A DNA stretch of 64,000 bases, taken from NCBI RefSeq assembly GCF_016623615.1, contig NZ_JAEHFX010000005.1, positions 248,001-312,000 of the forward strand, written 5' to 3'. Every line of letters begins with the position of its first letter. Positions within the stretch are counted from its first letter, which is position 1. The notes below the pieces were generated by a model that worked only from the letters and a program-made list of their open reading frames with translations, was not told the DNA's origin and did not search any database. This DNA comes from Adhaeribacter terrigena. Lineage in GTDB: Bacteria > Bacteroidota > Bacteroidia > Cytophagales > Hymenobacteraceae. This document shows, piece after piece, positions 24,127 through 33,444 of the stretch. A program made the position numbers and the translations under genes.

Positions 24127-27100
24127 CTACTCCTTCATTTGCAGAATACTTTTCTCTATTTGTTGGTCGTTTACCTTCAGCCGTACCCGGTAAATTCCGG
24201 AGCGGTGACCTGGGTCTTCAGCAGGTTTAAATTCAATATTATGGGTGCCGGCTTCCATTTCTTCATTAACAAGGGTAAATGTTTGCCTGATATCGGTATC
24301 GGTGCTATAAACTTCAAGTTTAACCCGGGCTTTTTCAGGTAAATTTACTTTAATAGTTGTTGCTGCATCGAATGGATTTGGGAACACCTCCAGCATCAGG
24401 TTTGATGGGGTAAGGTTAACCGGGGCTACTCTGGCTGCTGGTTGCGTTTGCGGGCCTAAAAATTCTTTGCGGGCAAAAACAATCGTAACATCCTGCTCGA
24501 AGCGTATGGTATTGCCGGCTACGTCTTTAATCGTTTTCGTATTGTCGTTACTCGGGTTCAGGAAGGAAATAAAACCATACCGGTAATCGGGGGTGAAGGT
24601 TAGTCCTGAAGGTTCAGCATCTTTCGGGGTAGTCATAAACAGCTCTATTTTAGGGCTGGCAGTGGTATGGTCCGGGCGTACCACCCAGACATTATGCCGC
24701 CCTTTATCCTGTAATACCCATAGATTGCCATCGCCGTCAAAAGCCAGGTTATCGGCGCCAACCCCCCAGTCTTCGTTATTTACGCCACCGCTATACGTGA
24801 TCGGGTAATATTTTTTAATAACCCAGGGCTCCAGTTCCGATATCCCGGCACCATCGTCTTTAAAGCGCCAGATCGTTCCGGTATTTGTTTCGGCAAAGTA
24901 AAGCTTGCCATCCGGGCCTAATTCAATGTCCTCCAGTTTATCCCACTGCGTTCCGCCTAATGATGGCCCAAGGTCCGCTGTTTTATTCCTGTCTGCCTTG
25001 CTAGTATTAGGAACCAGGACCCATTGTCCCGTTTTAGGATCAGAGGCGCTGCGCTTTAATACATAAAGTTTACCCGCTGAGAGATTTCCCGGTTGATCGG
25101 CCACAAATTTATACAGGCAGTTCGTTTGGGCATCATCTGTCTGATAGGTAGTCACGCGGTCAGATTTAATAACCAGGTTTTCGTGGCGCATGCGGCCCAT
25201 TGCCCAGAGTTTATCCGCTTTCCCATCGTCGTCATAATCCATCAGGCTCCCGGTGGCCGGGTTAAATTCTACGTGCCAGCCTACATCCTGATAGCCATCT
25301 TTATTAGAGTCGCCGGCTGTATAAGATTCTTCTGAAGAGATAACGGTTCCCCAGGGCGTAACAACACCGCCACAATTCCGCTCAGTTTTAACAACCGGAG
25401 CAAAGTTTATTTTCCTGATCGAATCAGTTTCCCAAAGGTTGGTAGAATCATTAAACGCTAAATTGAAAATGGAAACCCCGCCCGGCGTCGTTTCATGGTT
25501 TAAAGACAAATAGCCTTTTCGGCTGCTGCCACTTCTTGGTACATACGCAGAGAAATCGAAATTGCTTGGTAGTAAGCCCGTTGAGCCTGCTGTGTATCTG
25601 GTTTGGTCAAATTTGGCTAATAGCTGAATAGCATGGCTGGCAGGATAAGTAATTATTTCGGTTTGGCCTCTGGGTCTTACCGATGTAAAGCAGCCGATAT
25701 TCATTGAATTATTCGGGCCGCAATATCCTGAAGGGTTAAACTGGGTGAAGTTCGCAGTTATATTCATATTGCGGGTTAATTTAATAACCAATGGCTCCAT
25801 GTTTCCAATAGCGTCGCCGCTCCAACCAGAAAATAAGTATCCGCTGTCTGGCAAAACTGCCACATTCACAATAGAATTAATTGGGTAATCTGGAAGATCA
25901 GGCGTTACTGTTACAATGCCGCCTCCTGGAGAAATAACATTTAAGCTATAGCGTACAGCCGAAGCCGTGAAGTTGGCCGTAATACTTTTATTGCTGTTCA
26001 TGGTGATGGTAAGCGGGTTGGTATTCCCGGTAGTATCGCCGCTCCACCCGCTGAACTCGAAGCCGGGCTCGGGAGTTGCAGTAAGCACCACCGGGCTGTT
26101 ACCGCTATAGGTTGCCTGATCCGGATTTCCGGAAATAGTGCCGCCATTCGTTGCGTTTAAATTCAGAGTATATTGCGTGGGAGGAGAGATCTGATTAATC
26201 ACGCTGAAGGTGAGCGTAACGGGTGGAGAAGCTGTACCGCCACCATTAGACCCGGAAAATGATTGGGCAGTTAAGGTGTAATTTCCTAAAGTGGGAATCC
26301 AGCTGAAATAATCGCCGCTGTTATCGCCGGTCAGGGAATACGGGGTAGAATTATCCGTACGGGTCTTGATTTCTGCCCCGCTTAAATTAAACAGCACGCT
26401 GCCCACCGTTGCCGGGTTAGTTACTGCCTGAATATTGATCTTTTGGTTTGGCAAAGTAGCCAGGTTTACTACCATTCCCGAATTAAGCGGTTGGATTACC
26501 TGGTTCGTAATGGCATTCATTATTAACAAGCCGGTTATTGGTTGCGTTGCAGTTGAGGTGGTAAAATTAGCCGTAATGCTTTTGTTACCGTTCATGGTAA
26601 TGGAAAGCGGGTTGCTCGTGCTGTTAACGTCGCCGGTCCAGCCACTGAAGGTAGCGCCTGTGCCGGGAGAAGCAGTAATGGTAACAGTGCTTCCGGAGCT
26701 ATAAGTTGTTTGGTTTGGGCTGGCTGCTGCGGTTCCGTTTCCTACAGCATTTAAATTTAATGTATACTGGGCCGGTGGATTGGTTTGGCCATTCGTAACG
26801 CTGAAGGTGATCGTAACCGGGGTGCCTGCTGTTCCGCCGGCATTATCCTTTGCATACGGGTGGGCGGTTAAGGTATAGTTGCCAACGGTCGGGTTCCAGC
26901 CATAGTAATTTCCTGAGTTGTCGTCTCCCTGCAAGGTATAAGGCGAGCCGTTATCGGTCAGGGTTTTTGATTCCTGGCCACTTAAAGTGAAAACTACGCT
27001 GCCTACCGCTGTTGAGCCCGTCAGCGCCCGGATATTAAGGTCTGTGGTTGGCAAGGTTGTCAGGTCTAAAACAGCCCCGGGAGTTAAGGTTTGGATCGTC

Positions 27101-27297
27101 TTATCGGTATTTGCATTAATTAAACTAAAGCCGGTTATGGTTCCTTGTGTGCGGCCCGGTAAAGCTGAAAACAGCCAGAGGAACACCGCAGCAGATAAGC
27201 ATTTTGCCAGGTAGCTGCCGTTTCCTGGAATTTTGTTTTTGTTACTTTTCCGGGTTTGAGCCAGCAAACCCTGCTTAATAGCGTACTTATTTCTCAT
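24127..27297 (-). CDS. PhoX-like (DUF839) secreted protein with duplicated N-terminal domain and three InlB-type repeats
   Basis: A 1056-residue paralogue of the product at 20477. After a long basic leader and signal helix (CLSAAVFLWLFSALPGRTQG) the order is: N-domain (GTITGFSLINANTDK), one InlB-type repeat (near 178-248), a second N-domain (PITGLLIMNAITNQVIQ), two more repeats, then the PhoX/DUF839 domain (about 530-955) with YLSLNHETT, WGTVISSEES, MRHENLVI and the shared NEDWGVGADNLAFDGDGNLW. The C-terminus (LEVFPNPFDAATTIKVNL, GIYRVRLKVNDQQIEKSI) is a probable type A sorting domain, though it lacks the final Lys-rich end. Compared with its neighbour it has gained an N-domain inside the repeat array, a sign of domain shuffling. 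Substrate and activity are not known. The stop codon overlaps a 16-bp element. Confidence 0.83.
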   Translation of the reverse strand: MRNKYAIKQGLLAQTRKSNKNKIPGNGSYLAKCLSAAVFLWLFSALPGRTQGTITGFSLINANTDKTIQTLTPGAVLDLTTLPTTDLNIRALTGSTAVGSVVFTLSGQESKTLTDNGSPYTLQGDDNSGNYYGWNPTVGNYTLTAHPYAKDNAGGTAGTPVTITFSVTNGQTNPPAQYTLNLNAVGNGTAAASPNQTTYSSGSTVTITASPGTGATFSGWTGDVNSTSNPLSITMNGNKSITANFTTSTATQPITGLLIMNAITNQVIQPLNSGMVVNLATLPNQKINIQAVTNPATVGSVLFNLSGAEIKTRTDNSTPYSLTGDNSGDYFSWIPTLGNYTLTAQSFSGSNGGGTASPPVTLTFSVINQISPPTQYTLNLNATNGGTISGNPDQATYSGNSPVVLTATPEPGFEFSGWSGDTTGNTNPLTITMNSNKSITANFTASAVRYSLNVISPGGGIVTVTPDLPDYPINSIVNVAVLPDSGYLFSGWSGDAIGNMEPLVIKLTRNMNITANFTQFNPSGYCGPNNSMNIGCFTSVRPRGQTEIITYPASHAIQLLAKFDQTRYTAGSTGLLPSNFDFSAYVPRSGSSRKGYLSLNHETTPGGVSIFNLAFNDSTNLWETDSIRKINFAPVVKTERNCGGVVTPWGTVISSEESYTAGDSNKDGYQDVGWHVEFNPATGSLMDYDDDGKADKLWAMGRMRHENLVIKSDRVTTYQTDDAQTNCLYKFVADQPGNLSAGKLYVLKRSASDPKTGQWVLVPNTSKADRNKTADLGPSLGGTQWDKLEDIELGPDGKLYFAETNTGTIWRFKDDGAGISELEPWVIKKYYPITYSGGVNNEDWGVGADNLAFDGDGNLWVLQDKGRHNVWVVRPDHTTASPKIELFMTTPKDAEPSGLTFTPDYRYGFISFLNPSNDNTKTIKDVAGNTIRFEQDVTIVFARKEFLGPQTQPAARVAPVNLTPSNLMLEVFPNPFDAATTIKVNLPEKARVKLEVYSTDTDIRQTFTLVNEEMEAGTHNIEFKPAEDPGHRSGIYRVRLKVNDQQIEKSILQMKE

Positions 27298-27901
27298 TTT
27301 GGAAGTTATTTAAAAGTTAATGATGGAAAGACAGTGTAGGGGATTTCAATTGATCTCAACAATTCAGGGTAAATCGTGCAGCGACCGGCTGTGTTTAAAA
27401 GCCGATGGATTATAAAACCGGTTCCAGCAGAAGCGGCTCTACTATTTTAAGTTATGATGCATGCCAGGCGTTTTTTAAGGGCTGCCATACATTTGTGTAG
27501 CCTCCTGAAAGCTTATCGTAAGGAGATAAAGCGTTCTTTGGCTTTTTTTGTATGCGTTTTTCGTGTTTTATTTATAAAAATTACTACATCTTAATCTAGA
27601 AAAAGTTATACGTTGGGTTTTTAAAAATAGATGCTGTATTTGTAATTATTTATATAATAAATTGCAATTATTTAATCTTTATGAAATTGTTGTTTATATG
27701 GGAATTGTAATCTCGGGCTGAAGGGCGAAGAAACTGGCAGTATTTATAAAAGAATAAGGCGGTAAATATTATTATTCCTGGCTTTTTAAGCTGCAGCGCT
27801 GCTTGGAAAGGATTTTTATACGGAGTAGTTTTTGGGTTTTTAACCGAAGAGTAAAAGCCTTCTTCACATCTCAAATGTGAATATTTGGTTTTTCAGGGAA
27901 G

Positions 27902-27980
27902 AAAAATGCTATGCTTTTAACAAGAAAAACTCAGGTCAGCTTTTGTGGCTGCGGGCTTTGGTTGAAAACGCTATGGTTTT
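27902..27980. repeat. Two dispersed 16-bp elements, duplicate of 23953-24029
   Basis: AAAAATGCTATGCTTTT with AACAAGAAAAACTC, then AAAACGCTATGGTTTT with AAGCGCAAAAAGTCTATAAA. Spacing and flanks match the pair between the two PhoX-like genes. Confidence 0.72.
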
Positions 27981-28002
27981 AAGCGCAAAAAGTCTATAAA
28001 AC

Positions 28003-28038
28003 AAAAAGCGGAGCTACCTTCCGGCAGCTCCGCTTTTT
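28003..28038 (-). terminator. Terminator of the tatC-rpiB operon
   Basis: AAAAAGCGGAGCT pairs perfectly with AGCTCCGCTTTTT around a 10-base loop, 25 bases past the rpiB stop codon. T-runs occur on both strands. Confidence 0.9.
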
Positions 28039-28062
28039 GTTTCAGGTTCTTCAGTAAAAATA

Positions 28063-28500
28063 TTACTGACAGGCAATTTTGTTTACCCGGTTTGCGTGCC
28101 GGCCGCCTTCGAAGGGGGTTTCTAAAAAGAGCCTGGTCATTTCAGCTGCCAGGTTTTCGGAAACAAACCGCGCCGGAATGCAAAGGATATTGGCATTGTT
28201 GTGTTCGCGCGAAAGTTTGGATAGTTCCGGAAGCCAGCACAAAGCAGCGCGTACCTGCGGATATTTATTCGCCGTCATAGCTACGCCGTTGCCGCTGCCG
28301 CAGATCAGGATCCCGAAATCGTATTCTTTTTCGTTAATGGCTTTGGCCAGCGGATGTACGTGGTCCGGGTAATCTACCGAGGCATCGGAAAACGGGCCGA
28401 AATCTTTTACTTCGTGGCCTTTTTCTTCCAGCTGACTGGTGAGCAGTTTTTTGTATTCGAAACCGGCGTGGTCGCCGCCAATGGCAATTTTAAGCTTCAT
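28063..28500 (-). CDS. rpiB: Ribose-5-phosphate isomerase B
   Basis: A 145-residue enzyme of the RpiB/LacAB family, interconverting ribose 5-phosphate and ribulose 5-phosphate in the pentose phosphate pathway. The N-terminus is KIAIGGDHAGFEYKK with Asp10 and His11 of the active site. Cys67 in GILICGSGNGVAMTANK is the general base of RpiB enzymes. The phosphate site region holds REHNNANILCIPARF and the C-terminal segment FEGGRHANRVNKI supplies the Arg-His-Arg set. Its start overlaps the tatC end by 11 bases, so the two are co-translated, with tatC first. Confidence 0.96.
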   Translation of the reverse strand: MKLKIAIGGDHAGFEYKKLLTSQLEEKGHEVKDFGPFSDASVDYPDHVHPLAKAINEKEYDFGILICGSGNGVAMTANKYPQVRAALCWLPELSKLSREHNNANILCIPARFVSENLAAEMTRLFLETPFEGGRHANRVNKIACQ

Positions 28501-29341
28501 TTCGGGTAAGGTTTTTATTTAAACGGTCTATGTCGCGTTTTCTAACGGTTTTGGCAATAATAATACTGGCTTCGTAAAGCAAATAAAGTGGTATGGCAAA
28601 CAAGCTCATGCTCAACACGTCGGGTGGCGTAACCACAGCCGAAATGATCAGGATCACTACAATGGCGTGCCGGCGGAAAACCGACAGGAATTCGGAAGAG
28701 ATCAAACCGGCTTTAGCCAGGAAATAGATCACCATCGGTAATTCGAACATCAGCGCGCACGAAAAAACCATGGTAGTGAGCGTGGAAATATAAGAATTCA
28801 GGTCGAACTCGTTCGCAATGCTGGCATCTACCTGGTACGAAGCCAGGAAATTGATGGAAAGCGGTGCGGCGCCATAATACCCGAACAGCAAACCAATTAT
28901 AAACAGCACCGAAACGAAGAATACCGCCCCGCGTGAATTTTTCCGTTCCCGCGGATACAAACCTGGTTTAATAAAACGCCACAATTCCCAGAACGCGTAC
29001 GGAAAAGCCAGAATAAGGCCAATGGTAAACGAAACCGACATGTGCGTGGTAAACTGCGAACTCATTTCGCGGCTTTGCAGCGTGAAATTTATTTTATCGA
29101 TGCAGATCTCCGGGGCGTTTACCAGCTCGCCCAGTTTGCACCACATGCGGTAGCTCCAGAAATCGGGGCGGCTGGGTGCCAGGATAATATCATGAAAAAT
29201 AAAATCCTTCGAAAAAAATGCGACCAGGCCAAAAACCACAATAGAAGCCGCCGCCCTGATAATGTGCCACCGGAGCAGCTCCAGGTGGTCAACGAAGCTC
29301 ATCTCCTGTTCTTCCCCTGTGCCTATTCGTTTTGCTTCCAA
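28490..29341 (-). CDS. tatC: Sec-independent protein translocase TatC
   Basis: A 283-residue inner-membrane protein with six predicted helices, the receptor for twin-arginine signal peptides. The N-terminal cytoplasmic segment MSFVDHLELLRWHIIRAA carries the conserved HLxELR-type motif that binds the signal peptide. Later parts show PYAFWELWRFIKPGLYPRERK, the first cytoplasmic loop hallmark, and SALMFELPMVIYFLAK-like helix four with a conserved Glu. Compared with the enterobacterial protein there is a longer first periplasmic loop (about residues 45-95). No tatA is visible in the window; in Bacteroidota it often lies elsewhere. It heads an overlapping two-gene operon with rpiB. A 16-bp element lies 16 bases upstream of the start (29357-29373). 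Confidence 0.95.
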   Translation of the reverse strand: MEAKRIGTGEEQEMSFVDHLELLRWHIIRAAASIVVFGLVAFFSKDFIFHDIILAPSRPDFWSYRMWCKLGELVNAPEICIDKINFTLQSREMSSQFTTHMSVSFTIGLILAFPYAFWELWRFIKPGLYPRERKNSRGAVFFVSVLFIIGLLFGYYGAAPLSINFLASYQVDASIANEFDLNSYISTLTTMVFSCALMFELPMVIYFLAKAGLISSEFLSVFRRHAIVVILIISAVVTPPDVLSMSLFAIPLYLLYEASIIIAKTVRKRDIDRLNKNLTRNEA

Positions 29342-29356
29342 CTGACTTTTTTACCT

Positions 29357-29373
29357 AAAATTGATACCGTTTT
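29357..29373. repeat. Dispersed 16-bp element next to a heptamer array
   Basis: AAAATTGATACCGTTTT, preceded by GACTTTTTTACC which fits the extended half. The heptamer array begins at its right end. Confidence 0.6.
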
Positions 29374-29474
29374 AATAATGATTAATGGATAATAATTGAT
29401 TGTAAGATTCTCCTGGCTTATAGGCCATCGTAAATTTTCAATTAATCATTATCCATTAATCATTCATAATTAAT
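29374..29474. repeat. Facing arrays of 7-bp units
   Basis: Left arm (29374-29402): ATAATGA, TTAATGG, ATAATAA, TTGATTG. Right arm (29439-29474): CAATTAA, TCATTAT, CCATTAA, TCATTCA, TAATTAA. The arms are complementary in style and could form a long stem; they occupy the space between tatC and glyA. Confidence 0.7.
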
Positions 29475-30752
29475 TTACTTGCTGCTGAAAAGCGGGAATT
29501 GCTCCATCCAGGTGTTTATTTCCTGTTTCACGGCTGCAATTTTCGCTTCGTTGTCGTTGTTCATCAGCACTTCGTCAATCAGGCCCACAATGCGCTCCAT
29601 ATCGGCTTCTTTCAGGCCACGGGTAGTTAAAGCGGCCGTGCCTACGCGCATACCAGAGGTTACAAATGGCGATTTATCGTCGAAAGGCACCATGTTTTTG
29701 TTGATCGTGATATCGGCTTTTACAAGCGTGTTTTCGGCCACTTTACCGGTTAAGCCTTTAGAACGCAGGTCGATCAGCATTAAATGGTTATCCGTTCCGC
29801 CGGAAATGATCTGGTAGCCTTTGGAAACAAAAGCTTTGGCCATGGCCTGCGCGTTATTCCGCACCTGTTCCATGTAGGTTTTGTATTCCGGGGTAAGGGC
29901 TTCGAAGAACGCTACGGCTTTGGCCGCAATTACGTGCTCCAAAGGTCCGCCCTGCGAACCCGGGAATACCGCGCCATCCAATACCGCCGACATCATTTTC
30001 AGTTCGCCCTTCGGGGTTTTGAAGCCGTACGGGTTTTCGAAATCTTTCGGCAGCATGATCATGCCGCCGCGCGGGCCGCGCAGGGTTTTATGCGTAGTGG
30101 TAGTTACAATGTGGCAATGCTCGAACGGATTATTCAGGAAACCTTTGGCTATTAAACCCGCCGGGTGCGAAATATCGGCCATTAATAAGGCGCCAACTTC
30201 ATCTGCTGCTTCGCGCAGGGCTTTATAATTCCAGTCTCTGGAGTAAGCCGAAGCCCCGCAGATGATCAGTTTGGGTTTTTCTTTGTTGGCCGTTTCGGCA
30301 ATTTTTTCCCAGTTAATTAAACCGGTTTCCTGCTCTACGCCATAAAAACTCGGCTGGTATAATTTACCCGAATAGTTTACCGGCGAGCCGTGCGTTAAAT
30401 GTCCGCCGTGCGCTAAGTCAAAGCCCAGAATTTTGTCGCCCGGATTCAGAATGCCCAGCATAACGGCGGCGTTTGCCTGCGCGCCGGAGTGCGGCTGCAC
30501 GTTCACCCATTCAGCCCCGAAAAGTTCTTTGGCGCGGTCTATGGCTAGTTGTTCGCTTTGGTCTACAATTTCGCAGCCGCCATAATAGCGTTTGCCCGGC
30601 AGGCCTTCGGCGTATTTATTGGTCATGATGCTGCCCTGGGCGGCCATTACCTGGTCGGAAACAAAGTTTTCGGAGGCAATAAGTTCGAGGCCGTGCATCT
30701 GGCGTTCTTTTTCCTTTTGAATAAGGTCGAATATAGCGGTATCTTTCTGCAT
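29475..30752 (-). CDS. glyA: Serine hydroxymethyltransferase
   Basis: A 425-residue PLP enzyme that converts serine and tetrahydrofolate to glycine and methylene-tetrahydrofolate. The start chosen is ATG at 30752; an upstream GTG in frame (30767) would add five residues. Markers: [21 protein letters not shown] (first part of the folate site), [43 protein letters not shown] and [15 protein letters not shown], where Lys222 is the PLP lysine. [20 protein letters not shown] follows. Length is normal for bacteria. The promoter box TAATTTTG (30776-30783) stands some 24 bases upstream. It is a single gene bounded by the heptamer array on its 3' side. Confidence 0.98.
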   Translation of the reverse strand: MQKDTAIFDLIQKEKERQMHGLELIASENFVSDQVMAAQGSIMTNKYAEGLPGKRYYGGCEIVDQSEQLAIDRAKELFGAEWVNVQPHSGAQANAAVMLGILNPGDKILGFDLAHGGHLTHGSPVNYSGKLYQPSFYGVEQETGLINWEKIAETANKEKPKLIICGASAYSRDWNYKALREAADEVGALLMADISHPAGLIAKGFLNNPFEHCHIVTTTTHKTLRGPRGGMIMLPKDFENPYGFKTPKGELKMMSAVLDGAVFPGSQGGPLEHVIAAKAVAFFEALTPEYKTYMEQVRNNAQAMAKAFVSKGYQIISGGTDNHLMLIDLRSKGLTGKVAENTLVKADITINKNMVPFDDKSPFVTSGMRVGTAALTTRGLKEADMERIVGLIDEVLMNNDNEAKIAAVKQEINTWMEQFPLFSSK

Positions 30753-30775
30753 GATAAGTCTGTACACAATTTCCC

Positions 30776-30783
30776 CAAAATTA
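30776..30783 (-). promoter_or_regulatory. -7 promoter box of glyA
   Basis: On the minus strand this reads TAATTTTG, an exact match to TAnnTTTG, about 24 bases before the ATG. Confidence 0.5.
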
Positions 30784-30824
30784 CACGAAAGTTGCTAAAA
30801 TTGCTAAACTACTTTTCGGGGCTC

Positions 30825-30838
30825 AAAGCATAGCGTTT
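30825..30838. repeat. Dispersed 16-bp element upstream of glyA
   Basis: AAAGCATAGCGTTT lies in the 182-base gap between glyA and the secreted protein gene, 42 bases upstream of the glyA promoter box. Confidence 0.55.
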
Positions 30839-30887
30839 CCGGGGTTTTAAAGCTTGTTTGGCGGGTTGGGCTACGCAGAAGGGAAAT

Positions 30888-30910
30888 AAAAAAGGGAAGC
30901 AAAGCCTCCC
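30888..30910 (-). terminator. Terminator of the secreted protein gene at 30935
   Basis: On the minus strand GGGAGGC pairs with GCTTCCC (one G-T pair) around a three-base loop and is followed by six T. It lies 25 bases past the stop. Confidence 0.75.
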
Positions 30911-30934
30911 CCCTTTATAGTATTAAACTTCCGA

Positions 30935-32989
30935 TTATTGTCTGATAAGCCGGGTACTGGTAGTACCGCTGCTTGTTTGAGTGCGAAGCAGGTAAAAACC
31001 TGCCGGGTGTTCCTTATCAAAATTAATTTGTAAGGAATTGTTGCCTTCTATGAGTTTTTGCGTGTTCTTATATAACGTTTTGCCGGTCAGGTCTATTATC
31101 TGGTAGCTTATTTCTTCGTTACTGCCGGCCTGGATGCTGAAGTTGATTTCCTGGGTGAACGGGTTCGGATAAACTACCGGCGCATTCGGCTGTGCTTCGA
31201 AATTCACCACTTTTATGTCCGAAAACGATACCGTTCCGTTAAGGTCAACTTGTTTCAGACGGTAATAGCGCAGGCCGGTCTGGGTAGTGGTTTTATCCAG
31301 GAAATCGTATTGCAGCCGGGTGGCGGAGTTCGGATTCTGGCTGGCTACAAACCCAATATCTTCAAAGTTCCGGCCGTTGTTGCTATGCTGAATGTGAAAA
31401 CCCTGGTTTTCTTTTTCTGAAGCCGTAACCCATTGCAGATAAGCCGCGTTGTCTTTTTTAGTGGCTTTGAACGAGATCAGCTCTACCGGTAGCGGGTTGT
31501 TGGGGTTTACAACGCCAAAAGGCGAAAAGCTTGAAATGCCTTGTAATGTGGCGCTATATGTCAAACTTCCATCGGAGAAAGAACTTAAAGGCGGTTGTTG
31601 CCAGGTGCCCCCGGTAAAGTGAGCAATACCTACATTGGTACGAACAAAATCAATGCCTTCGTCAGTAGTGGGATCCCATTGTAAACGAAGCGTTATGTCT
31701 GCGGAGCCGGAGCCGGTAACTCTGTCTACGTTCCAGGTTCGCTTTGCAACCAGGTTTGATACCGCCTGCCCGCTGGTGCCGTTTATGCCGGGCGTTACCA
31801 GTACCGAGTAATTTCCTGAGCCGCCGATATCGCCGGTATTTATGATATATGCTGGCGTATACGCATTCGCTGAGCCCACCGGAAACATTACTTCCGTAGT
31901 GCTTCCGCCGGCAATTCCCTCTATGATCAGTTTGCCGGAACCGGTTTGTTTGATGTAATTGGTAGCACTGGTGTTTATGATCGAGCCGGTTGGCTCCACA
32001 GTAAGCGGGTGGTCGCCTAAGGTTATGCTGCCATTGATCAGATTGATCACATTGCCGTTACTAATGGTCATGGCCCGATCCAGAACTATGGAGCCGGCTA
32101 AGGTTTTGGTGCCGGTGCCGCTAACTTTCAGGTTGCTGTATTGCCGGGATGCGATGGTCTGGCCGGTGCCGGCATATTCAAACGTGCTGCCCGAGCTCAA
32201 GGTATAGTTTGTGAATCCGGTTGGGAAGGTAGTAGCGCCTGTAGCGATGTAGGTGGCCCCGCTTCTAACCTCAAATGTTTTGCCTGGTGCACCTGTTACA
32301 TCAAAGCCGCCATTACTAAACTTCCCACCCTGAACTATAAAGTTGCCACTCACATTAGCAGCCGTAATGGCTCCGTTGGAAGTTACTCCGAATGCATTAT
32401 TAATAACAACGTTAGGGTATCTCAGGCTCGTGTTAAAGCTTAAGGTCTGAGCGGTTGTGCCGTTAAATTCTATAGTGCTGGCTGGCGTGTAATCAAGCGC
32501 CAGATTGCCTGGAGTGCCCGTTACGCTTATAGCTCCGCTAACTTTTAACGTTCCTGAACCAAATATTAAACGTACTCTCCGGTTACCCATGCCCGGGCTG
32601 AAGGTAATATTGCTTAACGTTAAATCAAAACCAGCAAGTTTAAGTCTTGATGTGTCGTTATTAACGCTGTTCTCAATCGTTAAGGAACCACAGACGGCAT
32701 CAGAAGTTAGTTTTATCTTATGCGCTGCCTGGATCGTAACGATATCCCCGGCACCAGGGGAAGTATTGCCGTTGTCTATGTTTGAGCGTGTCCAACTTGC
32801 TGCGCTACCCCAGACGGTACCCCCTCCGTTTGAAACAAACGTTGTAGCCCAGGCCTGCACCGCAGTAAAGCTTAAAAACAGGCCAAGCAGCAGATAAATT
32901 CGATACGAAAACCGCATGTGTTTTTTCTGTTGGTAATTGGTTGCGTTTTGTTGATAGATTTTTCTCGGATGTTTGGTAGAATTCTGCAT
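30935..32989 (-). CDS. Secreted beta-helix-like protein with T9SS type A sorting domain
   Basis: About 684 residues with the start at ATG 32989; other candidate starts are 33034 and 32917. A signal helix (IYLLLGLFLSFTAVQAWA) follows a basic leader. Residues 45-490 contain a repetitive beta-rich stretch beginning TTFVSNGGGTVWGSAASWTR, with GAGDIVTIQAAHKIKLTSD, a layout common in Bacteroidota surface proteins. Further repeats show LKVSGAISVTG, TIEFNGTTAQTLSF, FIVQGGKFSNGG, TKTLAGSIVLD and GSITLGDHPLTVEPTGSI, read as short beta-helix rungs. Then a segment with VELISFKATKKDNAAYLQW and FHIQHSNNGRNFEDIGF precedes the type A domain (PVVYPNPFTQEINFSI, PAGFYLLRTQTSSG). No enzyme motif is visible; it is likely an adhesive or structural surface protein. 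Confidence 0.8.
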   Translation of the reverse strand: MQNSTKHPRKIYQQNATNYQQKKHMRFSYRIYLLLGLFLSFTAVQAWATTFVSNGGGTVWGSAASWTRSNIDNGNTSPGAGDIVTIQAAHKIKLTSDAVCGSLTIENSVNNDTSRLKLAGFDLTLSNITFSPGMGNRRVRLIFGSGTLKVSGAISVTGTPGNLALDYTPASTIEFNGTTAQTLSFNTSLRYPNVVINNAFGVTSNGAITAANVSGNFIVQGGKFSNGGFDVTGAPGKTFEVRSGATYIATGATTFPTGFTNYTLSSGSTFEYAGTGQTIASRQYSNLKVSGTGTKTLAGSIVLDRAMTISNGNVINLINGSITLGDHPLTVEPTGSIINTSATNYIKQTGSGKLIIEGIAGGSTTEVMFPVGSANAYTPAYIINTGDIGGSGNYSVLVTPGINGTSGQAVSNLVAKRTWNVDRVTGSGSADITLRLQWDPTTDEGIDFVRTNVGIAHFTGGTWQQPPLSSFSDGSLTYSATLQGISSFSPFGVVNPNNPLPVELISFKATKKDNAAYLQWVTASEKENQGFHIQHSNNGRNFEDIGFVASQNPNSATRLQYDFLDKTTTQTGLRYYRLKQVDLNGTVSFSDIKVVNFEAQPNAPVVYPNPFTQEINFSIQAGSNEEISYQIIDLTGKTLYKNTQKLIEGNNSLQINFDKEHPAGFYLLRTQTSSGTTSTRLIRQ

Positions 32990-33444
32990 AATAGTAATAT
33001 TTAAAGTTGAAAGACGCTTTTTTTTTGCTACCATTATGCGTTCTTATGCAGCCAGTTCCATCAAAACCGGGAGCATTGGGGCATAAAATGGAAGTTTATC
33101 GGGTTTGTGAGGTTTGGCTTGGTAATCAGGTACTTGTAGGATTGGGGTTAATATAATAAATCTAAAAATTGCGGTTGTGAATATGAATATTGGATAATTA
33201 AATATTCTTATTCCAATCTTTATAAACTCCAATACTGATGGGATTTTAAAAAGTTACGATTTATTATTATTTTATTTATAATTTATTTAAAAATATTGCT
33301 ATTGGCGTATTTTTACGGGTGAATTTTTTAAATGGGAATATTTTAAGATGGCTGGCACCAGGGAAAGAAAGGCAAAGCTTGAAGGGAAATAAAAAAGCAC
33401 CTCTGGCTGGAGGTGCTTTTTTTCAGGATTTATTGCTTAATATT
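32990..33444. other. 455-base gap, AT-rich, no gene seen
   Basis: The left part is upstream sequence of the secreted protein gene; bases 33130-33330 are very AT-rich (for example ATTATTATTTTATTTATAAT). The right part holds the terminator of the small gene at 33445. I see no 16-bp element here, which is unusual for this window. Confidence 0.6.
33391..33423 (-). terminator. Terminator of the small hydrophilic protein gene
   Basis: AAAAAAGCACCTC pairs with GAGGTGCTTTTTT around TGGCTG, 22 bases past the stop codon at 33445; it can act both ways. Confidence 0.85.

Larger units (their letters stand above)
27298..28062. other. 765-base gap upstream of the second PhoX-like gene
   Basis: I see no gene. 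The left two thirds are strongly AT-rich around 27540-27700 and probably hold the promoter of the gene starting at 27297. The right part has two 16-bp elements (27902-27918, 27965-27980) and the rpiB terminator (28003-28038). The segment from the first element through the terminator resembles 23953-24088 base by base for long stretches. Confidence 0.65.

Noticed and set aside
27668-27874. Short minus-strand frame of 68 codons upstream of the second PhoX-like gene
   Set aside because: Composition follows the AT-rich gap and no protein pattern is visible.
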